From contig NW_017893401.1 of the NCBI RefSeq assembly GCF_001540865.1, forward strand, positions 23,154 through 87,153: 64,000 nt of DNA. The letters are read 5' to 3'. The DNA comes from Ananas comosus (Eukaryota > Streptophyta > Magnoliopsida > Poales > Bromeliaceae). The notes under the pieces were generated by a model that was not told the origin of the DNA, searched no databases, and saw nothing but the letters and a program-made list of their open reading frames with translations. Made by a program: the position numbers and the translations under genes. Each line of letters starts with the position of its first letter. The stretch's first letter is position 1. Below, piece by piece: positions 20,056 through 32,551 of the stretch.

Positions 20056-23000
20056 TTAGCTTTGAGTAATTGAACTAACAAATTTTACATCCTTTATATT
20101 ATTGTCTGAATTTGAACAGTCTTCTTGCTCCAAAATGATCGATAATTCTATTGAGATGGATTGCATGGAAGACTGACTTGCGGAGATTAGCTGTGAGGAT
20201 GCAAAGAAGGGCCTTGGTGGCATTTGCAAGTTATCCGTATCCCCTTCCAACATCTCCACAACTTGGTCCATAGACGGGCGATTTGACGATTTCATTTGAA
20301 TGCACCACAACCCCACTTTACATAGCTTTCTTTCTACTTCATAAATCTCAATATTGTTATTTATTTCAATGATCCCATTATTCTGTGTAAGTTGATCATA
20401 GATCCAAGAAGGATAGTAAACTTGGCTTGTATTTGCCATTATGTTGTCCACATTCCTTCTGCCTCCTGCCATCTCCAATAATAGCATTCCAAAGCTATAG
20501 ACATCAGATTTGTCAGATACAACACCAAAATTCCTTGATACTAATTCCGGAGCAATATATCCAATGGTTCCTCTTGCTGCACTAAGAGAAACAAGACTAT
20601 AATTCTTTGGGTATAACTTTGCAAGTCCAAAATCTGAAACTTTTGGGTTGAAATGGCAGTCTAGGAGAATATTATGTGATTTGATGTCGAAATGTAAAAT
20701 CTGCATGTCGCATCCTCGATGCAAGTAATCGATACCCCGAGCCACCCCAAGTGCTATTTCATTGAGCTTATCCCAGGAAAAGGGCCTATTACTAGTTCCT
20801 CTTGCCGAGAAGATATACTTGTCCAATGATCCCTTAGGCATGTACTCGTAAACAAGAGCCCTCTTTGATCCTTCTGAGCAAAAACCAATAAGCCGCACTA
20901 TATTTACATGGTGAATCCTGCCAATTGTTGAGACCTCATTGATGAAGTCTTCTCCGTTGAATTGATAATTTCCGAGCATCTTGATGGCAACATGTTGGCC
21001 ATTTAAGAGTGTACCTCTAAAGACCGACCCAAATCCTCCTTGTCCTAGCTTCTCTCGAAAGTGGCCCGTGATTGCAATGATATCAGTATAGGAATATCTC
21101 GTAGTTGAGAGCATTTGCTGTTCTCGGAGAAACTTTTCTACAATGTCAATAGACACATGACTGATCCATAACTTATAAGCCAGTAAAATGAGAAGCGAAA
21201 TTGGTGCAAAAACGAACCTCCCTAACACCCATAATGCTGAAAAATAATTGCGTAAGTTAATTGATTAGAGGGGAGCAAAAAGAAAAAAAACAGTTTGCCA
21301 CATGCCACTTAATCATGTAGTAGATTTACCTAGTAAAACCTTCGCAATCTCCATTGCAACAACCACAGCGAATGCGTAGCGATAATAGTGATTGCTGTTG
21401 AATAGATCGTTCATGCAGCCAATGAAAGAGCGCTCGCTTTTAACCAAGGAGTATGGCATGGAGAGAAGCTCTGTGGTGTTGGTCAAATTCCTAAAAGTGC
21501 TGCAAAATATGCTATTATGATGTACGCTGGTTCATGTGGAGTGAAAACTAATTATTTATATTTTAGGATGATTTAATCTTGTTTTTGTTTTCATTTTTGA
21601 GGACGAAATTTGAACTCTCAAAAATAAACGAACCTATGTCTGGTCAATTAGTTGTTGCTATATATTCCATAAAAACAAGCTATTAATTAACCAAAGAACA
21701 ACAGGGAATATCATGACTTGAAAGTTAATGTGTATGAAATTGGAGTAAAATGCGTAAGCGTGAGATGTATGAGAAGGCCTAGCTCACTACAACAATATTG
21801 AGATATAGAGACAAAATATTTAGCGACAAAATATACTTTTGTCGTTAATAGTAATTAATTAGCTTAAGCCTTTGAAGAACAAAATATTTATTTTTGTATC
21901 AAAACAGTAAATTCTGAATTTGAATCTTGCTAGACTCTAAGCTTTGGCTAGCTATCAAAAATTTCAGGCCAAGAAGTGTGAAAAAGTGTTGAATCTAAAA
22001 AAGTATTAGGCTTAATTATACTATACTATACTAGACTAGGTTTTTTCACTGTCGATATTGTACTATTTATTTCTTCAAACAAACCAGTCAACTATCTCTT
22101 CTTTTTTTTTTTTTTCAAATACACATCACTCAACTATCCTTGTTCTTTTTCAAATAAGCAATAAATCTATAATTTTAAATAAAAGCTATTATAACATATT
22201 GATTGAAAATGGTAGCACATTTTATTAAGAGCATTTAATACAAAAAATTACAAAGTACATAAAACCACAAAAAATAGTTAAAAATAATTAATTTAATAAA
22301 AATTTTCTATGAGTCTACCGTGGAGCTTTAATTTTTTTTTTTTCCTACCATTTAATTAATGCTTCTTAATAAAGTTGCTGAATTTTATATAAAATAATAA
22401 ATTTATTAATAATAATGCAGATTTAGTAATGGCAGTGTAAAGATTGGCGAGAAAAAAAAATAATTTAATGATTTTTAACAGAAAATAAAATAGTACAAGA
22501 TAAAAAAGAAAAATAAATCTAAAATACTGTATACAAATTGACAAAATATAATAAAATAAATGGTGCATTTGAAAAAATAATTAGTACAGTGTAAAAAGTG
22601 AAAGAAAAAAACCATAAAGTACAGAGTTGTAGAGTGTAGTTAACAAAATAATTGTAGCTTAATTCTTTCTTTGGAGAACAATAATTGTCTTATATAAAAG
22701 ACTAAATCTTTGACAGAAATAGCAAATAATTTAGTCCTGTAGCATTAATTTGGTGTTAAATATAAAAATATTTACAGTCACCGTTCTCTACCAGCTTAAG
22801 CTTGTAGAGGATAATGGTTGTTTTGTATTAATTATCATTTGGTGTTGAAAAACTATTTTATAACCAAGAAATTTCCTTCTAAACTCAAAAGTAAATTTGA
22901 AATTGCATGTAGGCTTGGTTGCTAGGTCATGAATACTGGTGAACTCTAATTTATATACGGTAGTGTTTCCTACCTTTTTGCTTCTTTCAAGCATTTACGA

Positions 23001-23641
23001 ATCTTTGCGGATGTTGTTGTTGGATCATGGATTACGTCCCAGGTAAGCTTGAATCTCTCCTTTAAGAGCTCAAAAATATTGGTGGCGGTCAGATTCACGA
23101 CATCACCGACAGGAATCCATGCTAGAAATTCACATGAGGGCTTAATATATCTCACATCCTTGTATTCCCCAAAAGCAACTGTTACATAGACAAATGAGTT
23201 GTTACTGCTTAGGCAAGGCACGCGCTGGTGCATGCCGTCTTGGATTGGCTTCGTGCAATTCATAAAGAGAACCCCGTATACTCCAGGGTAGTAATACAAA
23301 GATGAAATATTAATAGGTGGTAGAGATTGGAGAGGAAGAGAGCAATATTTGTCATTTGCAAAGATGGGATCAACAAGACTGATTGTCATGTCTGTGTACG
23401 AGATGTCGGTTACGTAGTACTTTGCCGACCCCAACTCCAGCATAGGTTTGCTGTCATCGCAGAGGATCTCGTAGTATGGGGATCCGCTTTGCGGCGGATC
23501 GCTCTTCAAACAGAAAGGATAGCGGATGTTCTCGAGATCCCCACACGACGAAGAACAACAGACATGCTTCTTGCGGCCTTCTGCGACGCAGACACAAGTG
23601 AGGAGGAGGAGGAGGAGGGGGAGGAGGAGGCATAACATCAT
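20056..23641 (-). CDS. LRK-A: LRK10L (rust resistance kinase Lr10-like) receptor kinase
   Basis: Single-pass receptor-like Ser/Thr kinase, predicted at the plasma membrane with the ectodomain facing the cell wall. Exons on the minus strand are 23641-22974, 21499-21330 and 21236-20056. All junctions are GT-AG and phases join in frame (KEAK-S-TFRNLT; KVLL-A-LWVLG), giving about 672 aa. The leader MMLCLLLPLLLLLLTC precedes a GUB_WAK-type Cys-rich domain (CCSSSCGDLENIRYPF). Exon 2 and the start of exon 3 encode hydrophobic membrane segments. The kinase (about 338-610) has GQGGFG 344-349, Lys365, HFDIKSHN 461-468, DFG 481-483 and APE 508-510. HFD replaces HRD, so it is a non-RD kinase, the type common among immune receptors. 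Ser replaces the usual Pro in HFDIKPHN. An in-frame ATG at 23728 would add 29 residues before the leader; I prefer 23641. Confidence 0.88.
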
Positions 23642-24270
23642 AAAACGAGATTCCGATCGAGAAGCCGAGCAGTTGAACTGCTTCTTGATTCCCTCACGAG
23701 AGATTACAGGTCGACTAGACCCCCCCATAGCTAGTGGCTGTAATTGGTAGCAAAGGAATTTCTCTTGTGGAGAGTTCTATATATGTCGTTTGATATATGT
23801 CCTTATAATACCATTTTTAACTCTCGACTTTTATAGGTATATAGCAACGTGTATTATTTAAAGATGTGGAAAAGTACAATAACAGCACCACTTAATTATG
23901 ATTTGTCTCATCTATAAAGTTGCATGCAATGTGTATTATTTTAAACAAAACAAAGACAATATAAAAGCACCACTAATTAATTCTATGGTGAACTAATTAA
24001 CACTAGTGGGGAAGGAGATAGAATTGACCTCTGACTTAGACTATGGTGAGGACCCCTCCGAAGTCAATCAAACTAGCATGTTTGATTAATGTAAAGAAAA
24101 TTATCACGAGGTAAGTAAGGCTCCAAATATAGCTGTTGAGATGTGGACTACATAATAGTGATGACTATTTAATTGCATTAATTCTAACAAAAACTATTCT
24201 CTGATATTAAGCCTGTGGAAACAAAGGTTTCAAGAAAAATGTGACTGCTAAATCAAGTCTTGGATGTGGA
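23642..24270. other. Upstream region of LRK-A
   Basis: Carries the promoter-proximal flank shared with the other subfamily members. Near 24205 it has the empty site (GATATTAAGCCTGTGG) for the Tourist-like MITE present upstream of LRK-C, -D and -E. Part (24005-24155) recurs inverted at 15816-15967. No promoter element is asserted. Confidence 0.5.
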
Positions 24271-25100
24271 TATCTAATCCGAAATAAACTTTAGGTAGTT
24301 GAAATCAAAATTAAGGAAAAGGCAAGTTGTAGAGAAAAGTATACGAAACAGACCATCCTCAGCCCAGTAGGGCCCAAATCATTTGAGTGGTCTTCGTACT
24401 CGGCCCGAAACTAGAAGAAACAAAGCCTGGCCCAACAACCCGAGCGAAGCCCGATACCCACTCGGACCTCTTTACGCCCGTCTTTTAAATAAATTGTGCA
24501 TAAATAGAAGTATATAAAAATATGTGTACAATAATATAAAAAGAATCTTGTGTTATGAATCTTATGATCAGCCTAATTAGGCACTAAACTATTTAGTGTC
24601 TAAATTTTTGGGTCGGGCCCAAGCCCAATATTGTTTTTCGAGAATGTGACAAACAACCCAAATGAGGCCTGGTCCAACAGGCCCGGTAACAGGAATGAAT
24701 GGTAACAGGAATGAATGGTCCACTCGGAAGACATTTCTCAAACAATGTAAGTATTTACAGGGACACATGTGATATTGCAAATTTACAGGGGAATATTACG
24801 ACATTTTGTAATTTGCAGGGTATATATGAAAATTAATTCTAAAATTAATGGATTTAGGGTAGATTCTGCTAAATCTATTTAAATAGGGACAAACATTTGG
24901 AATTGAGCCTTCAAATTTATTATGAGACTGCACCCTTTAGTTGAGGACAATTATGGTCATATATATAAACTTAATTTAAATGTATGCATCCTTTGAAATT
25001 CATTTTTTTTATATATAAGTATACTTAAAAATTAATTTAATCATCTCCATCTATGCTCTGCATTAGGGGTGTAAGGTGCGGCCCAGCACGACACGGTGAC
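24271..25100. repeat. Inverted copy of the dispersed 5'-flank repeat
   Basis: In reverse complement this matches 1-800 and 52075-52250 (GGGCCTAATTAGGCTGATCA, CCAAATGAGGCCTGGTCC on the plus strand here). It lacks the CACTA MITE found at 87-602. Frames here are chance. Confidence 0.5.
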
Positions 25101-25429
25101 TTCTGGAGGGCTGTGTCGTGTTGGGCCACGAGTGATCTAGGGGCGTCAAGCACAGTTCCTAAAAATTTATCTGAACTATGAATTATTTTGAAATAACTAT
25201 TTAATTTTCAAATTTCTATTTGATTTTAAGTCTCAACTCACCTTAGACTGTAATTTGACGACTCTTATGATATCACCTCTTTTGTTTTCTAATACTAAAA
25301 ACCTAAAAGAAATTGGAGGGTTGTAGGGATTACAACCCTTTTGGATGTAGACTTTGCATTTCTCAAAACAAAATTGATTCCATCTTTATTTTTGTTATTT
25401 GTCAGCTTGCAAATTTATTTAAAAAAATA
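25101..25429. other. Intergenic DNA
   Basis: AT-rich, no feature recognised. Confidence 0.35.
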
Positions 25430-25645
25430 AATAAGAAATGCGGTGATGGTAGAAGGGTATATTTGAAAAGACCAAAAATCAAAATACTTTTGTGCCCCTA
25501 ACTTAAGGGCAAATAAGAAATGTTGGTGATGGTAGAAGGGTATATTTGAAAAGACCAAAAATTAAAATATTTTTTGTGCCTTTAACTTAAGAGCAAATAA
25601 AAAAATTCGGTGATGTTGGAAGGGCATATTTGAAAAGGTAAATAA
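25430..25645. repeat. Tandem repeat, about 2.5 copies of 83-84 bp
   Basis: GGTGATGGTAGAAGGGTATA recurs at 25442 and 25525, then, slightly changed, at 25609. Each is followed by TTTGAAAAG and, in the first two, by GCC..AACTTAAG and GCAAATAA. No coding potential. Confidence 0.85.
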
Positions 25646-25724
25646 TAATTTTATACAGATAACAGCTATTAATTATTAATAGTTCATTAACAGAGTTTAA
25701 CTTTAGGGGTATATTTGAAATAGG

Positions 25725-26379
25725 TTGGAACGTAAAAAAAATATTTTCAATATTAGCTGGTCCATCTGGAAACTAAAAACCCCCACCAAAATTAAGATAT
25801 TCATCTGGGTGTTACTACGGAACAGACTTCTCACTAAGGATAGATTGCGCACCCCGAGAGGGCCTAAGAAGGAAGTCTGCGTCCTTCGCACCAGCACCTC
25901 GGAATCACGTGATCACCTGTTCAGTAACTGCGTGTATGTTAAATACCTGCTCTTCAACGCTGACGGCCCGGAGCTACTCGCCGACCCCCAAATAGAGGCT
26001 CGAGAATTATGGATCAGACTACTCAGTCAAGGAAACACCAAGACAAGATTGAAGAGACTTTCTACTTTGTCAGCAACATAGTGGGTGGTATGGACTAAGC
26101 GAAATAACACTATATATCTTCTGAACGACACCTCCCAACACCCTGTGCTCGCTCGACTATATTATTGTTCTCCTAAACAACTAGAGCAATTTCTGCTGAG
26201 TGCGGATCATGCATTTAGCTTTTTTCCTTTCTTTTTCGCATCCTTTTTTTGGTTTTTTCGTACTTTTCGTTTTTTTTTCCGGAAGCCTTAGCTGCAGCCA
26301 CCTTGTAAGCCTAGTTCACCCCTCTTAATGAATGAAACAGATAGCTCACTATCTTTTTCTCAAAAAAAAAAAAAAAAAA
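25725..26379 (+). mobile_element. LINE 3' fragment (zf-RVT) with poly-A tail
   Basis: The plus-strand frame 25725-26081 reads ..WSIWKLKTPTKIKIFIW.. and ..LRNRLLTKDRL.., then Cys/His positions (VCVLRTS..HLFSNC), followed one frame away by MVWTKRNNTIY at 26085. This is the zinc-binding C-terminal part of a plant LINE reverse transcriptase, 5'-truncated and frame-broken. It ends in an 18-A tail at 26362-26379. Confidence 0.8.
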
Positions 26380-26712
26380 TAGTCTTCTATGAGGATAAAT
26401 CAGAAAGTCGAAAATTTTTCAGAAGTATATAAGCAATTGCCTCTACAATTAAATCTATAGCGACAAGAGTTATACACTTAACAATTCAAGCAAACAAAGA
26501 AGCCAAAAGAAAATCCAAGATTAGACCACCACAATTTCATAAGATAATTTATCATAGGTACCCTTCTCCTGAGCAGTATGACGTAGGTTCGAATTTTGCT
26601 CGTAGAAAGGAAAATAAAACAAGTATAATTAGATACGAAGTAACTATGAACTCGAATACTAGCTATATGTTCAAACGCGCTCCTATACTTCACTAATTTG
26701 GAGCTGTGAAAA
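26380..26712. other. 3' flank of LRK-B
   Basis: The segment 26455-26690 is the repeat also present at 5105-5320. It probably includes the LRK-B 3' UTR. No further gene. Confidence 0.45.
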
Positions 26713-28825
26713 TTACATCTTGACCTGTGAGGACACAAATGGTGTCGGTGGCATTGGCAAGTTCTGCAAATCGCCGATCAACATCTGCACGACTCTCGTC
26801 ATCGACGGCCGATCCTTCGGATCCCATTGTATGCACCACAACGCCACAACGGCGAGTTTTTTCGCAATCTCTGTTTCGCCCGTATTTGCTATCTCTATCG
26901 CCGGCCCAATGTCTTGCCCATTCACTAGTTGATCATAAATCCACTCCGGAAAATAAAACTCGCTTTGGTTCTCAATTCGAGGATCAGCGTTCCTCCTCCC
27001 GCCAACCATTTCCATCACCAGCATTCCGAAACTGTAGACGTCCGCTTTGTAGGACACCGCTCCGAAGTTTCTCGAATACATCTCCGGCGCGATATAGCCC
27101 ATCGTGCCCCTTGCCGCGGTCATCGTAACAATGCTTTGATCTCTCGAGCACAGTTTTGCGAGACCAAAGTCGGATATCTTTGGGTTGAAATTGCGATCCA
27201 ACAAGATGTTGTGAGGCTTGATGTCAAAGTGCAAGATGCGTTGATTGCACCCCTGATGCAGATACTCAATCCCCCGAGCAATTCCTGTTGCGATCTCTAA
27301 CAATTTCTCCATCTTTAGTGGCTCATGAAGGGAATTCCTACCTTTAGAGAAGATGTACTTCTCCAGTGATTCATTTGGCATGAACTCGTATATAAGCGCA
27401 TGTGTGGTTCCTTCTGAGCAAAATCCCAACAAGCGAACGACATTGAAATGGTGAATTCGTCCGATTGTCGCGACTTCGTTGGTGAACTCTCGACCGTCCC
27501 ACTTCGATCTCGCGAGCATCTTTACCGCGACAGGAATTCCATTTGCTAACTCGCCCTTGTAGACGCTTCCGAAACCGCCTTGGCCCAACGTATTCTTGAA
27601 CCTTTTAGTAATCTTCTTGAGCTCCGAGAAGGTGTAGCGAGTCGGTTTTATGGCGTTGTACGACGCGAGGAATTTCTCCACCTTCAAACGTATTTCCTTT
27701 TCCCTTTTGGATCGTGTATAGAAGTAGACTAAGATAACAACAAGCAACAAAAGTATAACAAATGCGGCGGAAGATGTTGCTGCAGAGAGAATTCAAAGAA
27801 TCACAGTCAGTTAATCATAGATAAATATATGTGAATTATGAAAAAGAACTTAATTCATAACTCATTCTAAGCGGATAAGCTTAAACCGCATGCAGCGTTG
27901 ATGAAAATTTGAGAAAAAGTGGAAGATCTTGCGCTGAAACAAAAAATTTCCATAAGATACGCACCTGCGATGAGCTTGACATTTCGGCCTGCGAAATGAA
28001 GAAGAATTAAGGAGTCAGATGACAGCAATCAATTGGATGCAAAATAAGGTAACGGGGGATCGGAATGTCACCGCGTCGGCAGAACGCTTGGTTGGTCGCC
28101 GAGCTAAATCCACAGAACTTTTTCACCTCCTCGCAGCGGATGCATTTATCAGTTATGGGAGAAACATACCACCCTAGAGTCACCTCGCCGCGCGTTGTGA
28201 GATCGGCCACCGTTTCGTTTAAGGTGGGCTGGTCAGAATCGGATTCCGTCATCGGTCGGAAGGGAATGGTAAATCTGTTTGAGATCACCCGACAATCCGA
28301 AGGGAGACTGGTAGCATAAGCATAGGCACGCACCACGTAAACAAATTGCGATGCAGTGCTAAGGCAAGAGATCGGGCCGGCGATCTGGTAGTCTTCCTCC
28401 GGTGTCCATTTTCTCGGGCAGCCTAGCAAGATGATATCCCGATCGTCCCATTGTGGATACAATGACGACGTTAGATTGACGGATTCCGGTTGTCCCGTCA
28501 AGCCGTGTAGACACGAACCTCCCAGCTTGATCGTGATTTCACCGTAACGGTAGTCGATCGCAGTCACGTTGAAAGATCCTGTATGTGGGAGCGCTAGGAC
28601 GGTGTCGTTGCCCGAGCACGAGAGCTCCATTCCGGGAACGCTGCAGAACGAAGGGCTCGAGTCGAGCCGGTACGGAAATCGGATCTCCGGGCCGCCTTCT
28701 GCACACCGCGAAACCGGGCATTTCTCGAAGAAATCGTCATCTGCATCATTTCCTGAGACAGTTATGTTTCTCCCTGCAGCAGGGAGAAACAGAGCTAACA
28801 GAATAGCAACAAGCCTAGGAGGCAT
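26713..28825 (-). CDS. LRK-B: LRK10L-type receptor kinase with complete GUB_WAK / WAK_assoc ectodomain
   Basis: Exons on the minus strand are 28825-28072, a 24-nt mini-exon 27988-27965 and 27779-26713. Junctions are GT-AG and phases fit (CRRG / RNVKLIA / ATSSAAF), giving about 614 aa. The start ATG at 28825 has an in-frame TGA eight codons upstream. Leader MPPRLVAILLALFLPAAG; GUB_WAK-type region about 30-110; C-terminal WAK-associated region with ..KCIRCEEVKKFCGF.. near 225-245; one membrane segment about 264-281. The kinase has GQGGFG 325-330, Lys346, HFDIKPHN 443-450 (non-RD), DFG 463-465 and APE 490-492, ending PMPPTPFVSSQVKM. It belongs to a different subclass from LRK-A and LRK-C. All key kinase residues are present, so it is probably functional. 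It is the source type of the two ectodomain pseudogenes at 13.97 and 16.12 kb. Confidence 0.92.
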
Positions 28826-29525
28826 TGCAAATCTGTGATGCAGAGGGCCTCAGTGGGAAAGCATCTTTAATAAATGTACGCATTTCCAACTAAATTAGTC
28901 AATTATTATTGGCTATATTACCGGGACATGAATAGGAGACTCGGAATACAGTATGATTCGGATATAATAACTCGGCAAAGTCAACAATAAATTAAGAGGT
29001 GAAGCTACTATGCTATCGAAGTATAGAGAATCTGGTGCTTCTAATTTTTTTGGCCCTTAGATCAACTTCTTTAATTATTTCTAATCTTTGAATTAATACT
29101 ATTTCTATGTGGAGACCACTCAACCTTAGATCAACTTCTTTGATTATTTCGATATTATGCAGCTAGCTTACACGCGTTGTTCTGGTCTAGCAAGTTGACT
29201 GGTAAAATATGGCTGCCCTTGACATTGGGACGAGGGTCTTCTTCATGCCACTATTATTGCTCTTCTTGGAAAAATAACTTCGTGACAAGAAGTGGGGCCT
29301 ATTTTGACGAGTCTCCTTAGGATTCTTAATGGCCCTCAAAGACTTTCTCGGCCTATCGCCGAAACAAATATGCGTGTAATTACTGCCAACTTTCTTTAGA
29401 AAATTCTTTGATTCTGGGTTCTGAAATTGGCCATTGTTTCAACAATTTGTGGTCCAAAGTATGTTTGAAAGTAGTTAGGAATAAAAATAATAGGCTTATT
29501 GGAGAGCAATTGAGCTACTCTTTTA
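28826..29525. other. Upstream region of LRK-B with MITE remnant
   Basis: The proximal part (CCAACTAAATTAGTCAATTA) is shared with the pseudogene flanks. At 28998-29160 a partial MULE-like MITE is visible (GCTACTATGCTATCGAAGTA at the left end only). The stretch 29165-29350 aligns with 17860-18300. Confidence 0.5.
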
Positions 29526-30234
29526 GGTTTCGTTTGGTTCGGAGTTAAGTAAAAACTTGTTATTTCGGAAGTAGGTTTAAGTTCAGGATTAAGCCTGAAA
29601 TAGATTAATTTTATATTTGGATGATAATTGAGTTGTTCCGGAATTAAGAAAAATAATGTTTGGATAGATAAGATGGATAAGAAAAATAGTGGATAGTCAT
29701 ACATAGAAAATAAGGATATTGTCCTAATTATTATATTTAAATTAATTTTTTTTTATTTTATATTTAAAATTTTAAATTTAAATAAATAATTTTATAATTA
29801 AAAAATTCAAAATTAAAATCTATATTTTTAAATCTCAAATTTAAAAATTTAAAGTTATAACTTTTAAATTTTAAATCAAATCTCAAGTTACAAATATAAA
29901 ATGTCAAATTTAAAATCTAAATAATTAAAATAATCATTTTAGAATTTTAAATTTAAAATACAAATAATTAATTAAATATTAAATTATAAAATTATAAATT
30001 TTAAAATTTAAAATTTATATTATATTAAAAATTAAATAGCATTGAGCATTAAGCTATCTCGCCCTATCGCAGAGGGTGTAACCCACACACACAAATGATT
30101 ATACCCGAATAACCATTGGTAGGAAGGGTTAATTATCCCCTCCCAAAAAATGTGTTGGGGTTAAAGGGGAGATAACCTCTTATCCCCCCCCCCCCCGCTT
30201 AACCCCCCCCTTAACCATGAACCATACAGGAGCC
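29526..30234. mobile_element. Tourist-like MITE (TTA target duplication)
   Basis: The element runs GGTTTCGTTTGGTTCGG ... AACCATACAGGAGCC with imperfect inverted ends and is flanked by TTA at 29523-29525 and 30235-30237. The interior is extremely AT-rich, with runs of AAATTTAAA-type sequence, and non-coding. Confidence 0.55.
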
Positions 30235-31678
30235 TTAGAGTGTTTAGAATATCTTAAAAAGATACACTTTTTTTCTCTAGTACCGAACTTTATATATTTG
30301 TGAGAAATATCGTATGTATAAGCTGCCGAGCCCTAAGGGCGTAGGTGTTCCAAATTTGGTTTCTTAGCTGTCCACAATTCATAAGAGTGGAAGGTACTGT
30401 CTTGCAGGGTATACGATTAAAAATGTAAGCAACAGTTAACAACACATCTCCCAAAGAGACAAACAAATGTGTTTACGTCATCCTTGACCTAACCATGTCA
30501 ATTAAGGTGCAATTTCTTCTCTTCGCTAAACTATTTTGCTGCAGAGTGTTAGGAATTATCAGCTGTTTGGTTATTCCCTTTTCATCACACAATTTTTTGA
30601 ATTATTCAGATAGATACTCACTGCCTCGATCAATTTTTAAGGTTTTAATTTTCATATCTAACTGATTCTCAACCTCATTAATATAATATCTAAAACAATC
30701 CAATACTTTAGACATATAGGAAATGAGATAGACATGACTGAAGTGCGTATGGTTATCTATAAATGTGATGAAATAAAAAGCACCACATCTTACCCTCACA
30801 TTCATTAGGCCATAAATGTCGAAATGGATCAATGGTTTTCGAGTCGCTTTTCCCGTTAAACAATGATCACAGATGAGCAGGTCGATTTTAGTGAACGAAC
30901 TCAACAACCCGTCTCTAACTAATTTAGTTATTCTATCCTGCCCAATATAACCAAGACGAGTAACGTTATGATCATTCTCAACAGAAGATAACAAGAAAAA
31001 CAAATCATCATTATTATTATTATAATCAATGTCCAAAATTATAAAACTATTTGAAATAAAACCTATTCTGTAATAAACAGTTCCAAGATAAATCTCAACT
31101 ATATCATTCTCAAAACTAAAAGAAAAACCTAACTGAATCATAGCAAGAATAGAAAATAAGTTCCGTCAAATTCCTAGAGCATAAAGTATATCATAAAGGT
31201 ACAAAGTGCGACCACCTAGCATGGTCAACTTGTACGTGCCAACGCCTAATACATCGACATACTTGAATCGTTTTCCATGTATACGCTTATACTCCTTGCA
31301 GGCACACGACGGTACTCGACAAATCCCATCCGATCCCTCGTTACGTGGTCTGTTGCTTCTGAATCTACAATCCACATAGGGAGAGATTCAGCAACAAACA
31401 TGCTAGAAGAAACAACAAAGCGAGAATCAAGATGAAGGGGTACTTTTTTCGTCTCAGTGCAATCACGAGCGAAGTGCCTCAGCTGGTTACAATTGATACA
31501 GGTCATCTTCGACCTGTCTTTCCTGCCATATCGTTTGCATCTCTTTCTTTTGCTATTCTTCGCATTCTTAGGTGCAGATCCGCTATGGTTTTGAGGCCGA
31601 CTAGTCCTCTTTCATTTGAACTCAGATGTTCTACGAAAGTTTGACTCAGCAATATTGGCAGTTGGAGTTTTAACCTCT

Positions 31679-32194
31679 GTTAGTTAATTCGCGTATTATA
31701 AGCGAATTATTCACAAAAAAATACAAACCATATAAAACGCTCCGTTTACGAACTTTTTTCAAAAATTCAAAATAAAAAGCTTTTTTTTTCCTTACTTAGA
31801 GTATTCTCGATTAAAATAGTTTGACCGAATTATATTTCAAAAAATTCGGATTAAGCAGCCCTCGAAACATGAAATTTTTCAAAAAAAATTGGATTGGGCA
31901 GCTACGGAAAGGTGAAATTTTTCGAACTGACGTCGCGCGACCACCGCTCCACAAGTCCGTGCACCTTCTCGTGAGCAGTCGAGCAATCTTGCCTGTTCAA
32001 TTTTGAAGAAAATATGGAGACGAAACAAAGCAAAAAGGAAAAGAGAAGAAGGGAGGAAGAAAAGAGGCAGAGTGAGGAGGAAGGAATCGTGGTGTAGGCG
32101 GTTGGGAAATGGCGGGGTTCACACTTAGCCTCGTGGACCGTGCAGGAGTGAGAGGTCCATGGTAGACCTCTCACTCTCTCCCCTCTTTGTGTGT

Positions 32195-32243
<49 letters not shown>

Positions 32244-32266
32244 NNNNNNNNNNNNNNNNNNNNNNN

Positions 32267-32297
<31 letters not shown>

Positions 32298-32551
32298 TTA
32301 TTTTTATATTTATAAAAATTATAATTATTTATGATAATAGTATAAATCTAAAAAAAAAATTTAATTTAATAGATGAATTTTTATTCTAAATTTTTTAATG
32401 ATAAGCATAAAATTCTCGTAAAAATCGCATACACGAATTATTGACGAATCCAATTTTTAAACCGTATTTTTCAACGAATTTAAAAATTAAGATACGAATT
32501 TTATTCGTATTTTATCCGTACCGAACTTTTGCCGTATCCAAATTAACTAAC
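31679..32551. mobile_element. Unclassified TIR insertion inside Copia gag
   Basis: Perfect 11-bp inverted ends GTTAGTTAATT (31679-31689) and AATTAACTAAC (32541-32551) bound 873 bp that interrupts the gag frame after ..EEKRLMAVKTI. The interior has a (TA)n microsatellite broken by a 23-N gap and no transposase. I see no clear target duplication, so the superfamily is not assigned. Confidence 0.55.
32198..32294. repeat. (TA)n microsatellite with N gap
   Basis: TA repeats on both sides of 23 Ns (32244-32266). The true repeat length is unknown. Confidence 0.95.

Noticed and set aside
23327..23750. Plus-strand Arg/Glu-rich frames opposite LRK-A exon 1 (also opposite LRK-C and LRK-E exon 1)
   Set aside because: Antisense shadows of the kinase exon, with Glu/Arg runs from the (GAG)n leader repeat.
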